Assembly (NCBI GenBank): GCA_963778845.1
Contig: CAVZVW010000001.1
Location: forward strand, 558,001-622,000
DNA length: 64,000 nucleotides
Direction of reading: 5' to 3'
DNA from: CAVZVW01 sp963778845
GTDB lineage: Bacteria > Actinomycetota > Actinomycetes > Actinomycetales > Kineosporiaceae
Of this stretch, positions 50,073 to 58,421 are shown piece by piece (position 1 is the stretch's first letter; each line of letters starts with the position of its first letter). Both the position numbers and the translations under genes were made by a program. Under the pieces are notes generated by a model. It saw nothing but the letters and a program-made list of their open reading frames with translations, was not told the DNA's origin and made no database searches.

Positions 50073-50978
50073 TCAGCTCACGATGTCCTTGCGCAGGAAG
50101 TGCCGCCATGCCAGTGCCAGGAACACCAGCGTGTAGGCCAGGGACCAGAGCACCCCGCGGGCCATCGCGTCCCAGACGACCGTCGGCCCGAGGGCGTCGA
50201 TCCACGAGTAGGAGTAGTGGGTCGGCAGCACCTCGCGCCAGCCCCCGAGGGCCGTCACGGCGTCCAGGATGTTCGACACGATCACCAGCAGCACCGCGCC
50301 GCCGACCGCGCCGAGCGGGGCGTCGGTCCAGACGCCCAGCAGGAACGCCAGCGCCGACACCACCAGCAGGGTCAGGCCGAGGTAGCCGACCACGATCAGC
50401 AGCCGCACCAGAGCCTCACCGTTCGGCAGGGTGGTGCCGAGCGGCGTGCGCGCCGGTGCCCAGCCGAAGAACAGGCCGCCCGCGACGAAGGAGACCGTGG
50501 GCAGCAGGACGAGGCAGAACAGCGAGAACCCCAGCGCCACCACGAGCTTCTGGCGCAGCAGGTGCCCGCGGCGCACGGGCGCGGCCAGCAGGTAGCGCAG
50601 CGACGACCAGCTCGCCTCGCTGGCCACGGTGTCGCCGGCGAAGAGGGCGAAGACGACCACGAGCAGAAAGCCGGTCGCCGCGAACAGCGTGAAGAGCGTG
50701 AAGTTCGCCGCCCCGGACGTCGCGAGGTCCACCAGCCCCGGCGCGCGCCGTCCCCGGTCTCTGGAGCCGAGCTCGAACGCCCCGACGAGCAGGAACGGCA
50801 GCAGCACGAGGAAGCCCAGGGTGAGCCTGGTCCGGCGACGGGTGAGCTGGCGCCTGACCTCGACCATCAGGGGCAGGGTGTGGCGAGGGTCGAAGCCGGC
50901 CACCGACCCGTCTCGCCCGTGCGCGAGCGACGGCGCGTCGGCATGGTCGATTCCTGAGTGGCTACCCCGCTGCGGCAT
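50073..50978 (-). CDS. ABC-2 type transporter permease
   Basis: A 301-residue membrane protein with six segments (about residues 52-70, 98-122, 143-170, 190-212, 218-240, 270-290) and the charged N-terminal head RRQLTRRRTRLTLG. It follows the hydrolase-ATPase fusion by three bases and should form the exporter with that ATPase domain. Cargo unknown. Confidence 0.88.
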   Translation of the reverse strand: MPQRGSHSGIDHADAPSLAHGRDGSVAGFDPRHTLPLMVEVRRQLTRRRTRLTLGFLVLLPFLLVGAFELGSRDRGRRAPGLVDLATSGAANFTLFTLFAATGFLLVVVFALFAGDTVASEASWSSLRYLLAAPVRRGHLLRQKLVVALGFSLFCLVLLPTVSFVAGGLFFGWAPARTPLGTTLPNGEALVRLLIVVGYLGLTLLVVSALAFLLGVWTDAPLGAVGGAVLLVIVSNILDAVTALGGWREVLPTHYSYSWIDALGPTVVWDAMARGVLWSLAYTLVFLALAWRHFLRKDIVS

Positions 50979-50981
50979 GGC

Positions 50982-53784
50982 TCACTGCTCCCCTACCAGG
51001 CTGAGGAACGCCTCTTCGAGCCCTCGCTGAGGGGCGATGCGGTCGACCTCGAGGCCCGCCTCGACGAGAGCGCGCACGAGATGGGCGCGCGGCGTCCCCA
51101 CGAGCTCCAGCACGAGACCGGTGGAGGTGACCTCGACGCCGCGCACACCCTCCACGCTCGAGGCGACCTTGGCCGCGAGCACAGGGTCGTCGACGTCGAC
51201 GACGACCGCGGTGGCCGAGCCGACCAGCTCCGCGACGGGGCCTTCGAAGACCAGGCGTCCCTGGTGCATCACGACCACGTGGCTGCAGGTCTGCTCGACC
51301 TCGGCCAGCAGGTGGCTCGAGACCACGACCGTGCGGCCGGTGCCGGCGTAGCGGTGCAGCACCTCGCGCATCTCGCGGATCTGCGGCGGGTCGAGGCCGT
51401 TCGTCGGCTCGTCGAGCAGCAGCAGGTCGGGCAGCCCGAGCATCGACTGGGCGATCGCCAACCGCTGGCTCATGCCGTGGCTGTAGGTCTTGACCTTGCG
51501 GTGGATGTCGTCGCCCTTGTCGCCAAGCCGAGACCGGCGATCTCGAGCGCGTCCTCGAGATGCGCCTCTTCGGCCGGGCGGCCGGTGGCCGCCCAGAACA
51601 GCCGCAGGTTCTCCATCCCCGACACGTGCGGCAGGAAGCCCGGACCCTCCACGAACGAGCCGACCCGGGAGAGCACCGCCGACCCCGCGCTGACGACGTG
51701 ACCGAAGATGCGGATCTGTCCTTCGGTGGGCCGGATCAGGCCCATCAGCATGCGCATGGTGGTCGTCTTGCCGGCGCCGTTCGGGCCGAGCAGCCCGAGC
51801 ACCCACCCCCGCTCCACGCGGAAGGCGAGGTCGCTGACGGCTCGGAACCCGTCGCCGTAGGCCTTGCCGAGCCCCTCGATGGCAAGCGGGACGTCCTCCA
51901 GGCTCGGTGCCGGCGCGACCAGCCGTGACCGGCGCCCTGCCAGGACCGCTCCCGCCGTGCCGAGCAGGACGACGCCGAGCAGGGCGAGCGCCCACGGCAG
52001 CAGCGACCGCAGCCCGCCGGCGGCCGCCGCGAGAGCCACCACCGGGACACTCAGCGCGCCGTCCCCGGTCAGCTCGACCGTGTAGCGCTGCGGGGTCGCC
52101 GGCATCGCGTAGGCCTGGTCGGTGCTCGAAAGCACGAGCCGCAGGCGGTGACCGGCGTCCACGTCGTGGACGACGGCCGGCAGGGCGATGGTCACCACCG
52201 CGCCGCCCGGAGGCAGGCCGGTGAGCTGGACCGGCGCGACGAGGCCCTCGGGAAGCTGTGCCGCACCCGCCGCCGTCACGTCGTACAGCTGGGCGAACAG
52301 CGTGGCCTCGCCGCTGTCGGAGGCCACCCGCACCTGCACGCGTGCACCGCCCACCATGCTGAGGGGCTTGGACAGCGGGCGCCGACTCGAACGTCGCGGT
52401 CTGCCCGGGCAGGGCCGACAGCCCGGCGGCGCCGGCCACCTCACCGGCGGCGGATCCCAGCCCGCCACCCAGGCCCGGCAGGGCCGTGACGGCGGCCGGC
52501 GTGCCACCCGCCGGTGACACGAACACCTGGGCCCGGCCGTGCAACGGCACGGTCGTCATCGGAACCGGCCCGGTGGCCGTGATCCCCGGTTCACCCGCCG
52601 ACGTGCGGATCTGCGGAGCCGGGTTGGTGTCTGTGGACGAGAGGGCCGCCTCCGGGACGGTGACCTCGAACCGTGAGTCCGTCGCCGTGCCGTCGCGCGA
52701 GAGGTAGCGGTCGAACCAGGCGAAGGTCAGCGCACGCAGCCGGTCCGTCTCGTCGACCCCGCCGTCGTGGCCGCCGCCGTACCAGACGACCTTGACCACC
52801 GGGTGGTGGGCGTTGCCGGCGATGCCGACGGCGTTCGCGTCGCCCTCCGACAGCGGGAACAGCGAGTCGGCCTCGCCCTGCACCAGCAGCGTCGGCGCCC
52901 TGACCCCGCTCAGCACCCGCGCGGGGCTGGAAGCGGCCAGCAGGTCGAGCATCAGCGGCGTCGGACGTCCGGTGGTCGCCGCTGCCTGGTAGGCCTGGCA
53001 GACGGCGGGCGCGAACCGGCCGCAGCCGACACCGCCGGCCGACGTCTGGGCTGGGCTCTGGCCTTGGGCTGGCGACGCCGCGGCCGGGGCGGTCCCCGAA
53101 CCGAAGAACACCCCTGCCCACACCCTCTTGAAGACTCCGGGAGTCGTCGTCGGGGCCACCTGCGCCGGGGACGCCGCCGCAGCCGAGGCGGCCGAGGACG
53201 ACAGCGCGAACTGGGGGAAGAGGGCCTGGCGCAGGTCGTTCCAGGTGATGCTGGGCGCGATCGCGTCGACCCGAGGGTCCGTGCCGGCGAGCATCAGGGT
53301 GAGGGCACCCCCGTACGAGCCGCCGGCGACCCCGACCCGAGGGTCGCCCGGGGCGTCCTGGGTCACCTCGGGCCGATGCGCGAGCACGTCCACCATGCGA
53401 CGGGCGTCGGCGACCTCGAAGTCCGGGGAGTCCAGATGGATCAGCCCGCCGCGAGCGCCCGAACCCTCGGGCGGTGTAGGTGAGGACCACGAAGCCGTGC
53501 TGCGCCAGGCGGACCGCGTCGTCATGAAGGTCGGTCTTGCTCCCGCCGAATCCGTGAGCCAGCACAACTGCAGGAGCCGCCCGCGAGCCGGCCGGCAGGA
53601 ACAGGCTCGCGTCCAGGCTGACAGCCTCGCTCGCACCGCCGGGGCCCGGCTCCGGCGTGCCAGGCACGCTGATCTGCTGCTCGCGCACGTCGCCCGTACC
53701 TGCCGACGCAAGGGTCGCCGTTGCTCCGGCAGCAACGCCCACGGCGACCAGGGCCGCCGCAGCGACGACGGTGCGGCGACGCAC
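50982..53784 (-). pseudogene. Secreted alpha/beta hydrolase fused to ABC ATPase, three frame breaks
   Basis: One long gene read in alternating frames. Part 1 (from ATG 53784): signal-like MRRRTVVAAAALVAVGVAAG, then an X-Pro-peptidase-like hydrolase with VVLAHGFGGSKTD, VAGGSYGGALTL (Ser), VQGEADSLFP (Asp) and GGGHDGGV (His), a beta-sandwich region and one membrane segment. Part 2 (from about 51900): ABC ATPase with GLLGPNGAGKTTTMRML, YSHGMSQRLAIAQSM and LLLLDEPTNGLDP. Breaks near 53452 (extra base), 52379 (extra base) and 51523 (missing base) account exactly for the total length of three times 934 plus one. Hydrolase-ATPase fusions of this sort occur in Actinobacteria. Probably intact in the living strain. 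Confidence 0.82.
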
Positions 53785-53795
53785 GAGGTGCCCTC

Positions 53796-54104
53796 CTAAT
53801 CGGCGCTTCGAGCAGCACCGGCGTCAGGCCTAACGAGCGGGAGGGAGATTCCACTCCCCGTGTTCACGGGCATCGGGCTCGCACGCACCTGTCGGACGGG
53901 CCCGCGCACGACGAGTGAGTCCAGCAGCCGCTGCGTGGCTCGGGTGATCTCGTCCACCGCCGCGGTGAACGCGGCCTCGTTGTGGGGCGCGGGCCGCCGG
54001 AAGCCGGACACCTTGCGCACGTACTGAAGCGCGGCCGCAGTGACGTCATCGGGGGTCACGACCTCGGTCTGCGGCGGTCGGAGGGTCTTGATGCTGCGGC
54101 ACAC
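53796..54104 (-). CDS. DUF2277 family protein
   Basis: A 102-residue small helical protein: MCRSIKTLRPPQTEVVTPDDVTAAALQYVRKVSGFRRPAPHNEAAF is the family signature (MCRxIKTL, ALQxVRKxSGF, NExAF). Function unknown. The C-terminal 25 residues (PVNTGSGISLPLVRP) are an extension. It lies three bases downstream of the HbpS-like gene. Confidence 0.88.
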   Translation of the reverse strand: MCRSIKTLRPPQTEVVTPDDVTAAALQYVRKVSGFRRPAPHNEAAFTAAVDEITRATQRLLDSLVVRGPVRQVRASPMPVNTGSGISLPLVRPDAGAARSAD

Positions 54105-54107
54105 GAG

Positions 54108-54602
54108 TCACTCACCATCCTCGGGCAGGCTCGCCCGCTCCAGGAACAGACCCAGCTGCTCGACGACGAACGCGTGGTCGGCCCGCTGCGGGAGCCCCGA
54201 CACGGCAACGCTGCCCACGACCCCGACACCGACGACGATCACGGGGAACGCGCCGCCGTGCGCGGCGAACAGGTTGCGGTCCACGCGGGCGTCGTCGTCG
54301 AAGGTCCCGCCCCCTGCCCGGAACTGAGCCCCCACGAGCATCGAGCTGCGACCGAACCGCTCGACGACGCGGCTCTTGCGGTCCAGCCAGGAGTCGTTGT
54401 CGGCACAGGCGCCGGGAAGGGCGGCATGGAAGAGCCGCTGCGCGCCCCTGCGCACGGAGATCGCGACGGGCAGCCCGGCGTCACGCGCCGCCTGGCGTAG
54501 CTGTACCCCGAGGGCCCAGGCGTCGTCGTCGTCGAACCTCGTGAAGCGCAGTCGGGCCTCTTGAGCGGCGAGCTCGTCGAGCGAGGGGTCCACATCGGTC
54601 AT
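54108..54602 (-). CDS. HbpS/GlcG-like (UPF0303, haem-degrading domain) protein
   Basis: A 164-residue protein of the UPF0303/HbpS-like family: FTRFDDDDAWALGVQLRQAARDAGLPVAISVRRGAQRLFHAALPG, DNDSWLDRKSRVVERFGRSSMLVG and the Gly-rich AAHGGAFPVIVVGVGVVGSVAVSGLPQ. Some relatives bind and break down haem. ATG 54602 opens the similarity. Likely co-transcribed with DUF2277. Confidence 0.88.
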   Translation of the reverse strand: MTDVDPSLDELAAQEARLRFTRFDDDDAWALGVQLRQAARDAGLPVAISVRRGAQRLFHAALPGACADNDSWLDRKSRVVERFGRSSMLVGAQFRAGGGTFDDDARVDRNLFAAHGGAFPVIVVGVGVVGSVAVSGLPQRADHAFVVEQLGLFLERASLPEDGE

Positions 54603-54740
54603 CGGTCCATCCAACCGCACGGACCTGTCCACCGGGCCGGCACGGCCTCGCGAAGATGCGACTCTCGGGCGATTCGGGCCTTTCAAGCCGTCCGTTTGGC
54701 GGACGACCTGGCGCGTAAGACCACGGGGGTCGTGTCGCAG

Positions 54741-54830
54741 GATGCTTTGCATTGCACGCATATATGCAACACGCTCGGCGGGGGGTGGCGTCGCAGGATG
54801 CTTTGCATTGCACGCATATGTGCAACACGC
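54741..54830 (+). repeat. Dispersed intergenic repeat, copies E and F
   Basis: Two direct copies, 54741-54774 and 54797-54830, almost identical over GTCGCAGGATGC plus the TTGCATTGCACGCA core and a TGCAACACGCTC ending, 56 bp apart. Their central bases (TATAT, TATGT) differ from the GATAC of copies A and G. Confidence 0.75.
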
Positions 54831-55085
54831 TCAGGCCTGTCTTCGCAATCTGCAATCTGCCAGCTGCCACCTCCACCAGGCAGCGGGCAGCTGCCACCTC
54901 CACCGGGCAGCGGGCAGCGGGCAGTTGCCACCTGACAGCTGCCACCGAGAAGCGGCCGCGTGATGGCCGCGAGCGTCATGATCGACACACGGGACGACGC
55001 CGGTCCGGAAGATGCCACCACCTCCCGACAGGCGACACCGGGCAGCCGCCACTTGGGCGGCGTAGATCGACTGTGCCGTGTCAGG

Positions 55086-55120
55086 GCGTTGCGTATCTGC
55101 GTGCATTGCAAAGCATGCTG
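55086..55120 (-). repeat. Dispersed intergenic repeat, copy G
   Basis: Inverted copy reading GTTGCGTATCTGCGTGCA on the plus strand, followed by TTGCAAAGCATGC. Its ends GTTGC and GCAAC could pair. Confidence 0.7.
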
Positions 55121-55178
55121 CAACACACGTCCCGCCTGCCGCGACTCGTGCCGAAACGCTGGGGCGAGCCTGGCGTCG

Positions 55179-55245
55179 GCGCGAGCAAGGGGTCAGCGCG
55201 AGCAGGGGGTCAGCGCGGGCAGGGGGTCAGCGCGGGCAGGGAGGA
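55179..55245. repeat. 17-bp tandem repeat
   Basis: Nearly four units of GCGCGAGCAGGGGGTCA with one- or two-base changes. The period is not a multiple of three, which agrees with a non-coding location. Confidence 0.8.
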
Positions 55246-55307
55246 TCTGTCGAGCAGCCCCCGCCTACAACACCCGCCCAGACCCGTAGGTCGTCGTGTG
55301 TCTCGGC

Positions 55308-56078
55308 TCAGGGGACGGGGGGAGTCGTCGGCGAGCCGGAGGACGTCGGAGCCGGCGGGGTCGGCGTCGGCAGCCCGGGCGACGACGCAGGGCTCGTGCT
55401 CGGCGTCGGGGCCGGGGTCGGCGTCGTCGAGGGTGCCGCCGTCGGTGAGGAGCCGGCGGTGCCCGGAGAGCTCGGCTTGCTGGACGGCGCGGCCGATGGC
55501 GCGTTGTCGTGCCTGGAGGAGGCACCGGGCAGCGTCGTCGACCTGCCCGGACCTCCCCGGAGATCGTGCACGAGCCGCCCGGCCGTGGTGCCGCCCGAGG
55601 CGCGAGAGGAGATGGGATGGCCGAGGGCCAGCTCCGTCACGGCCAGCGCGGCGATCCCCACCACGAAGCCCGCGAGTGCGATCGGCGCGACCAGGACCCA
55701 CCTGGTCCGCGCCCTACGCTGCGCTGGTCGCGGCGTGCCGTGGTCCGCGGGGCGCAGCCGATCACGCAGACGTGCGCGCCGGGCCGCCGACCGGAGGCTG
55801 TCGACGTAGAGCGCACCGGCAACGGTCGAGACGACCGACCCCATCGCTGCTCCGACGAGGGTGCCGTTCACGCCCAGGAAGGAGGCCGCGAACGCGGCCG
55901 AGACAGCAGCGAGCGCACCGCCGCCGATCTGGGCGAGGGTGAGCTCGAACACCTGGAGAGGCGACCGCGGCTGGTCGCCCGGCGGGGCGTCGTGCGGAGT
56001 GGGCGCGGGGCCGGCTGAAGAGCCGGCCCGGGGGTTGGCTGACGAGGTGACGGACGAGACGACTGACGTCTGGGGCAT
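55308..56078 (-). CDS. Membrane protein with Ser/Thr/Pro-rich tail, unknown function
   Basis: A 256-residue protein. A disordered N-terminus (1-40) is followed by two close membrane segments (about 48-70 and 75-92), a basic loop, one more segment (128-150) and an extracellular tail (residues 175-256) made of S, T, P and G (TTPTPAPTPSTSPASSP). Such tails often span the cell wall. No family recognised. Its 3' end borders the repeat island. Confidence 0.65.
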   Translation of the reverse strand: MPQTSVVSSVTSSANPRAGSSAGPAPTPHDAPPGDQPRSPLQVFELTLAQIGGGALAAVSAAFAASFLGVNGTLVGAAMGSVVSTVAGALYVDSLRSAARRARLRDRLRPADHGTPRPAQRRARTRWVLVAPIALAGFVVGIAALAVTELALGHPISSRASGGTTAGRLVHDLRGGPGRSTTLPGASSRHDNAPSAAPSSKPSSPGTAGSSPTAAPSTTPTPAPTPSTSPASSPGLPTPTPPAPTSSGSPTTPPVP

Positions 56079-56260
56079 GTCTCCCTCGGCGCCCCTGGGC
56101 AGTCTGCAGGGCGCGGTAGAGGTCGGGGGTGGTGGTCCGCGGCTCCGGGGACCCCATAGGAGATCGCGTGCCCCTGGTCCTTCGTTCCCGGTTCCTCCAG
56201 AGTGTGGTGCACCTCACGGTCCCACCCGAAGGAGTCGAGGCGCCATCGGCGCCACGGCGC

Positions 56261-57067
56261 TCAGGCCACGTCCCACCACAGAGTCGCGGTGCGCCGCGGC
56301 CCAGCGGGGCCTAGCTCGGCCAGTGCCTGTGCGACCTCCGGGTCTCGCCCGGCCGGCAGGCAGAGCCTGATCCGCAGGAACCGCACCCGCTCGGCAACGG
56401 CCAGGGTGGTCTCGCGAGCCGGCTCGGCGTCGTCCCACGCCTGGAGGTTCACGGGCAGGCCGACGTCGCGCAGCACCTGGGCGGCGTCCTCGGCGGTAGG
56501 CCCGTCAGGGCGCTCGAGGTCCCAGAACCGCTTCCAGAACGCGGACATGTGCGCCAAGGGGTGCCGGAACGGGATCTCCACGACGACGCGGCGCCGGGCG
56601 CGTTCGGACAGCGCAAGGGCGAACGGAGCGAGGTCGGCCACGTTGAAGAACACGTGGTGGCAGACGACGACGTCGGCGGCCGGGGTCGACCCCGCGACCT
56701 CCGGCCAGTCGCCGAGCACCTCCGTGTGCTCCAGCCCGCGTGCCGCGGCGGCGGCGGCGAACGCCTCGAGCATGCCGGCCTGGTGGTCGACGCCGATCAC
56801 GCTCGCCGCCGGGGGCGCGACGGCGAACGTCGCCCGCCCGCCGCCGCAGCCGACGTCCAGCAGCGTGCCGCCCGGCGGAACGGCCTCGCGCGCGGTCGCG
56901 TGCGAGAGGTTGTCCGGCGCCGGTTGGTCGGTGACGGTGAACACCGACACCGGATGGATCCAGGGCGACTCGGGAGCCTGGTCGAGGATCGCCTTCGGGA
57001 TGCCCCACGAGGCGAGCCCGTCCCTCCAGCGCTGTGCCGCATCCGCTTCGGTCACGTTCGTCGCCAC
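56261..57067 (-). CDS. SAM-dependent methyltransferase
   Basis: A 268-residue class I methyltransferase: motif I TLLDVGCGGGRATFAVAP, motif II VIGVDHQAGMLEAF, motif III/IV ADVVVCHHVFFNVADLAPF. The N-terminal AQRWRDGLASWGIPKAILDQAPESPWIHPV is a recurring actinobacterial form. Substrate unknown. 182 bases separate it from the membrane protein on its 3' side. Confidence 0.88.
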   Translation of the reverse strand: MATNVTEADAAQRWRDGLASWGIPKAILDQAPESPWIHPVSVFTVTDQPAPDNLSHATAREAVPPGGTLLDVGCGGGRATFAVAPPAASVIGVDHQAGMLEAFAAAAAARGLEHTEVLGDWPEVAGSTPAADVVVCHHVFFNVADLAPFALALSERARRRVVVEIPFRHPLAHMSAFWKRFWDLERPDGPTAEDAAQVLRDVGLPVNLQAWDDAEPARETTLAVAERVRFLRIRLCLPAGRDPEVAQALAELGPAGPRRTATLWWDVA

Positions 57068-57181
57068 CCTTCGTGGTCGTCGTGGTGGTCGTGGTCGTCA
57101 AGTTCGTCGTGGTCGTCAAGTTCATCGGGTTCGTCGGGTTCGTCTGGTCGCCCGGTCCGCTCGTCGGGCTCATCGGGCTCG
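57068..57181. repeat. Low-complexity GGTCGTC/GTTCGTC repeat between arfB and the methyltransferase
   Basis: A degenerate 9- to 12-bp repeat (GTGGTCGTCAAGTTCGTC and TCGGGTTCGTC units) with strand bias fills the gap between the two minus-strand genes, immediately upstream of the methyltransferase start. Confidence 0.6.
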
Positions 57182-57607
57182 TCAGTCGGAGTCGGGACGG
57201 CGCAGCCGCTTGGTCTGCGCGCGTCGCCGCTTGCCCTCCAGGCGCCGCAGCACCGCGGATCTCGAGGGGCGGGTGGCCCGCCGGGCAGGAGGCGGCGCCG
57301 CGATGCCGTCACGCACCAGGGCCGTCAGCCGGGCGCGGGCAGCCTCGCGGTTGCGCATCTGCGACCGGTACTCCGACGCGGTGATGGTCAGGACGCCGTC
57401 CACAAGCCGGCCGCTGAGGCGTCGCTCGAGACGCTCACGCTGCACCGCGGACAGCACAGCCGAGCCCGCGACGTCCCAGCTGAGCTCCACCCGCGAGTCC
57501 GTGGTGTTGACGCCCTGGCCACCCGGGCCGGAGGAGCGGGAGAACCGCCAGCGCAGCTCGACCGCCGGGATGACGACCGAGCCGCTGACGTGCAGGTCGC
57601 CGCGCAC
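57182..57607 (-). CDS. arfB: Alternative ribosome-rescue factor ArfB (YaeJ)
   Basis: A 141-residue peptidyl-tRNA hydrolase that frees stalled ribosomes. The catalytic GGQ is in RSSGPGGQGVNTTDSRVEL, and the C-terminal basic tail that enters the empty mRNA channel is present (SRSAVLRRLEGKRRRAQTKRLRRP). Length matches the family. GTG 57607 is chosen because similarity (VIPAVELRWRFSRSSG) begins just after it. Confidence 0.93.
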   Translation of the reverse strand: MRGDLHVSGSVVIPAVELRWRFSRSSGPGGQGVNTTDSRVELSWDVAGSAVLSAVQRERLERRLSGRLVDGVLTITASEYRSQMRNREAARARLTALVRDGIAAPPPARRATRPSRSAVLRRLEGKRRRAQTKRLRRPDSD

Positions 57608-57614
57608 TACGCGA

Positions 57615-58136
57615 TCATCCCAAGGCACCGGCGTCCGAGGCGGACCCTCGCTGGCGGAAGCGAGCAGGCGGCTCGGCCCCGATCGACGGCGGTCCCTGAG
57701 CCTCTTCGTTGATGCAGACGAACGTCCTGAGCCACCAGTGCTCACGGTTCTCGTCGATCTCTCCCTCACCGACGAGGAAACACGTGTTGAGCCACCGGTA
57801 CTCGGGGTCCTCGCTGGTCAGCTCCACACGGGCCGTCACGGCGCGGCGACTCCAGGGGGAGCTCTCGTCAACGCTCTGGCCATGAATGGACATGAGAACT
57901 GACTTGCCGGTGTGCGTGGTCAGCACGCCACGAACGTTGGGGGTCCACACACCGTCCTCGCGGCGCCGCGGGTAGTTGGCCCACGCCACCGTGGCCTGGA
58001 TGTCCCCGGTCACCTCCCCCTCGCCCTGCCCGAAGCCGACGGCCTCAACGGCTGACTCGACGTCGCGCCCATAGGGCCGGTGCCAGCTGGCAACGGCGTA
58101 GCGCATCGTGATCGTGCACAGCGGTTCGATGCGCAT
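57615..58136 (-). CDS. DUF3237-like beta-barrel protein
   Basis: A 173-residue protein with a beta-strand-rich pattern resembling DUF3237: GFGQGEGEVTGDIQATVAWANYPRRREDGVWTPNVRGVLTTHTGKSVLMSIHGQS and DPEYRWLNTCFLVGEGEID. Function unknown. ATG 58136 is the first start at the family-like N-terminus. The last 30 residues are disordered. It lies seven bases upstream of arfB. Confidence 0.65.
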   Translation of the reverse strand: MRIEPLCTITMRYAVASWHRPYGRDVESAVEAVGFGQGEGEVTGDIQATVAWANYPRRREDGVWTPNVRGVLTTHTGKSVLMSIHGQSVDESSPWSRRAVTARVELTSEDPEYRWLNTCFLVGEGEIDENREHWWLRTFVCINEEAQGPPSIGAEPPARFRQRGSASDAGALG

Positions 58137-58179
58137 GGCACCCTGCCGTCTGGTGGGAGACTTCGGACCTTCCGATTGA

Positions 58180-58359
58180 ACCGGAGAAAGGGGTCGTCGT
58201 GACCGGGTCACACGGTGTGTTCGTCTCGAGCCTGTCGACCGTGACGCGCCGACGCTCGACCTGGGACCGGGGGACATGGCATCCCTGCCGAAAGGCGCCG
58301 TCACGACCTGGTTCCTGACGACGCCGTTCCGCGAGCTCTGGGTGCTCGCGGGCGAGTAA
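58180..58359 (+). pseudogene. Cupin-like C-terminal fragment
   Basis: A short plus-strand frame, open from 58180 to a TAA at 58357-58359, reads LDLGPGDMASLPKGAVTTW then FLTTPFRELWVLAGE. This is the end pattern of small cupin proteins (GD..LPKG...W....PFRELWV). No start codon precedes it in frame except ATG 58276, which would leave 27 residues. It looks like the end of a gene whose front is missing or out of frame. The 285-base gap it occupies holds nothing else. Confidence 0.3.
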
Positions 58360-58421
58360 GCCTCCGAGTCGCTCGCGGGCCTCAGGCGAGCCCGCGGGCC
58401 CCACACGAGCCCGGGGCGCCC

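Larger units (their letters stand above)
54603..55307. other. 705-bp non-coding island rich in short repeats
   Basis: No believable coding frame. From left to right it holds two direct copies of the dispersed TGCACGC repeat (54741-54830), a run of GCAGCTGCCACCTCCACC-like units (about 54865-54955), one inverted copy of the dispersed repeat (55086-55120) and a 17-bp tandem array (55179-55245). Copies of four repeat classes in one gap suggest a tolerant, repeat-collecting site. Confidence 0.7.

Noticed and set aside
54721..55120. Repeats at 54.7-55.1 kb as a CRISPR array
   Set aside because: Copies are in both orientations with unequal spacing and no cas genes; units at 4.3 and 41.2 kb are the same element.
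57034..57384. Frame rich in Val/Phe/Gly across the GTCGTC repeat
   Set aside because: Low-complexity translation of a simple repeat.
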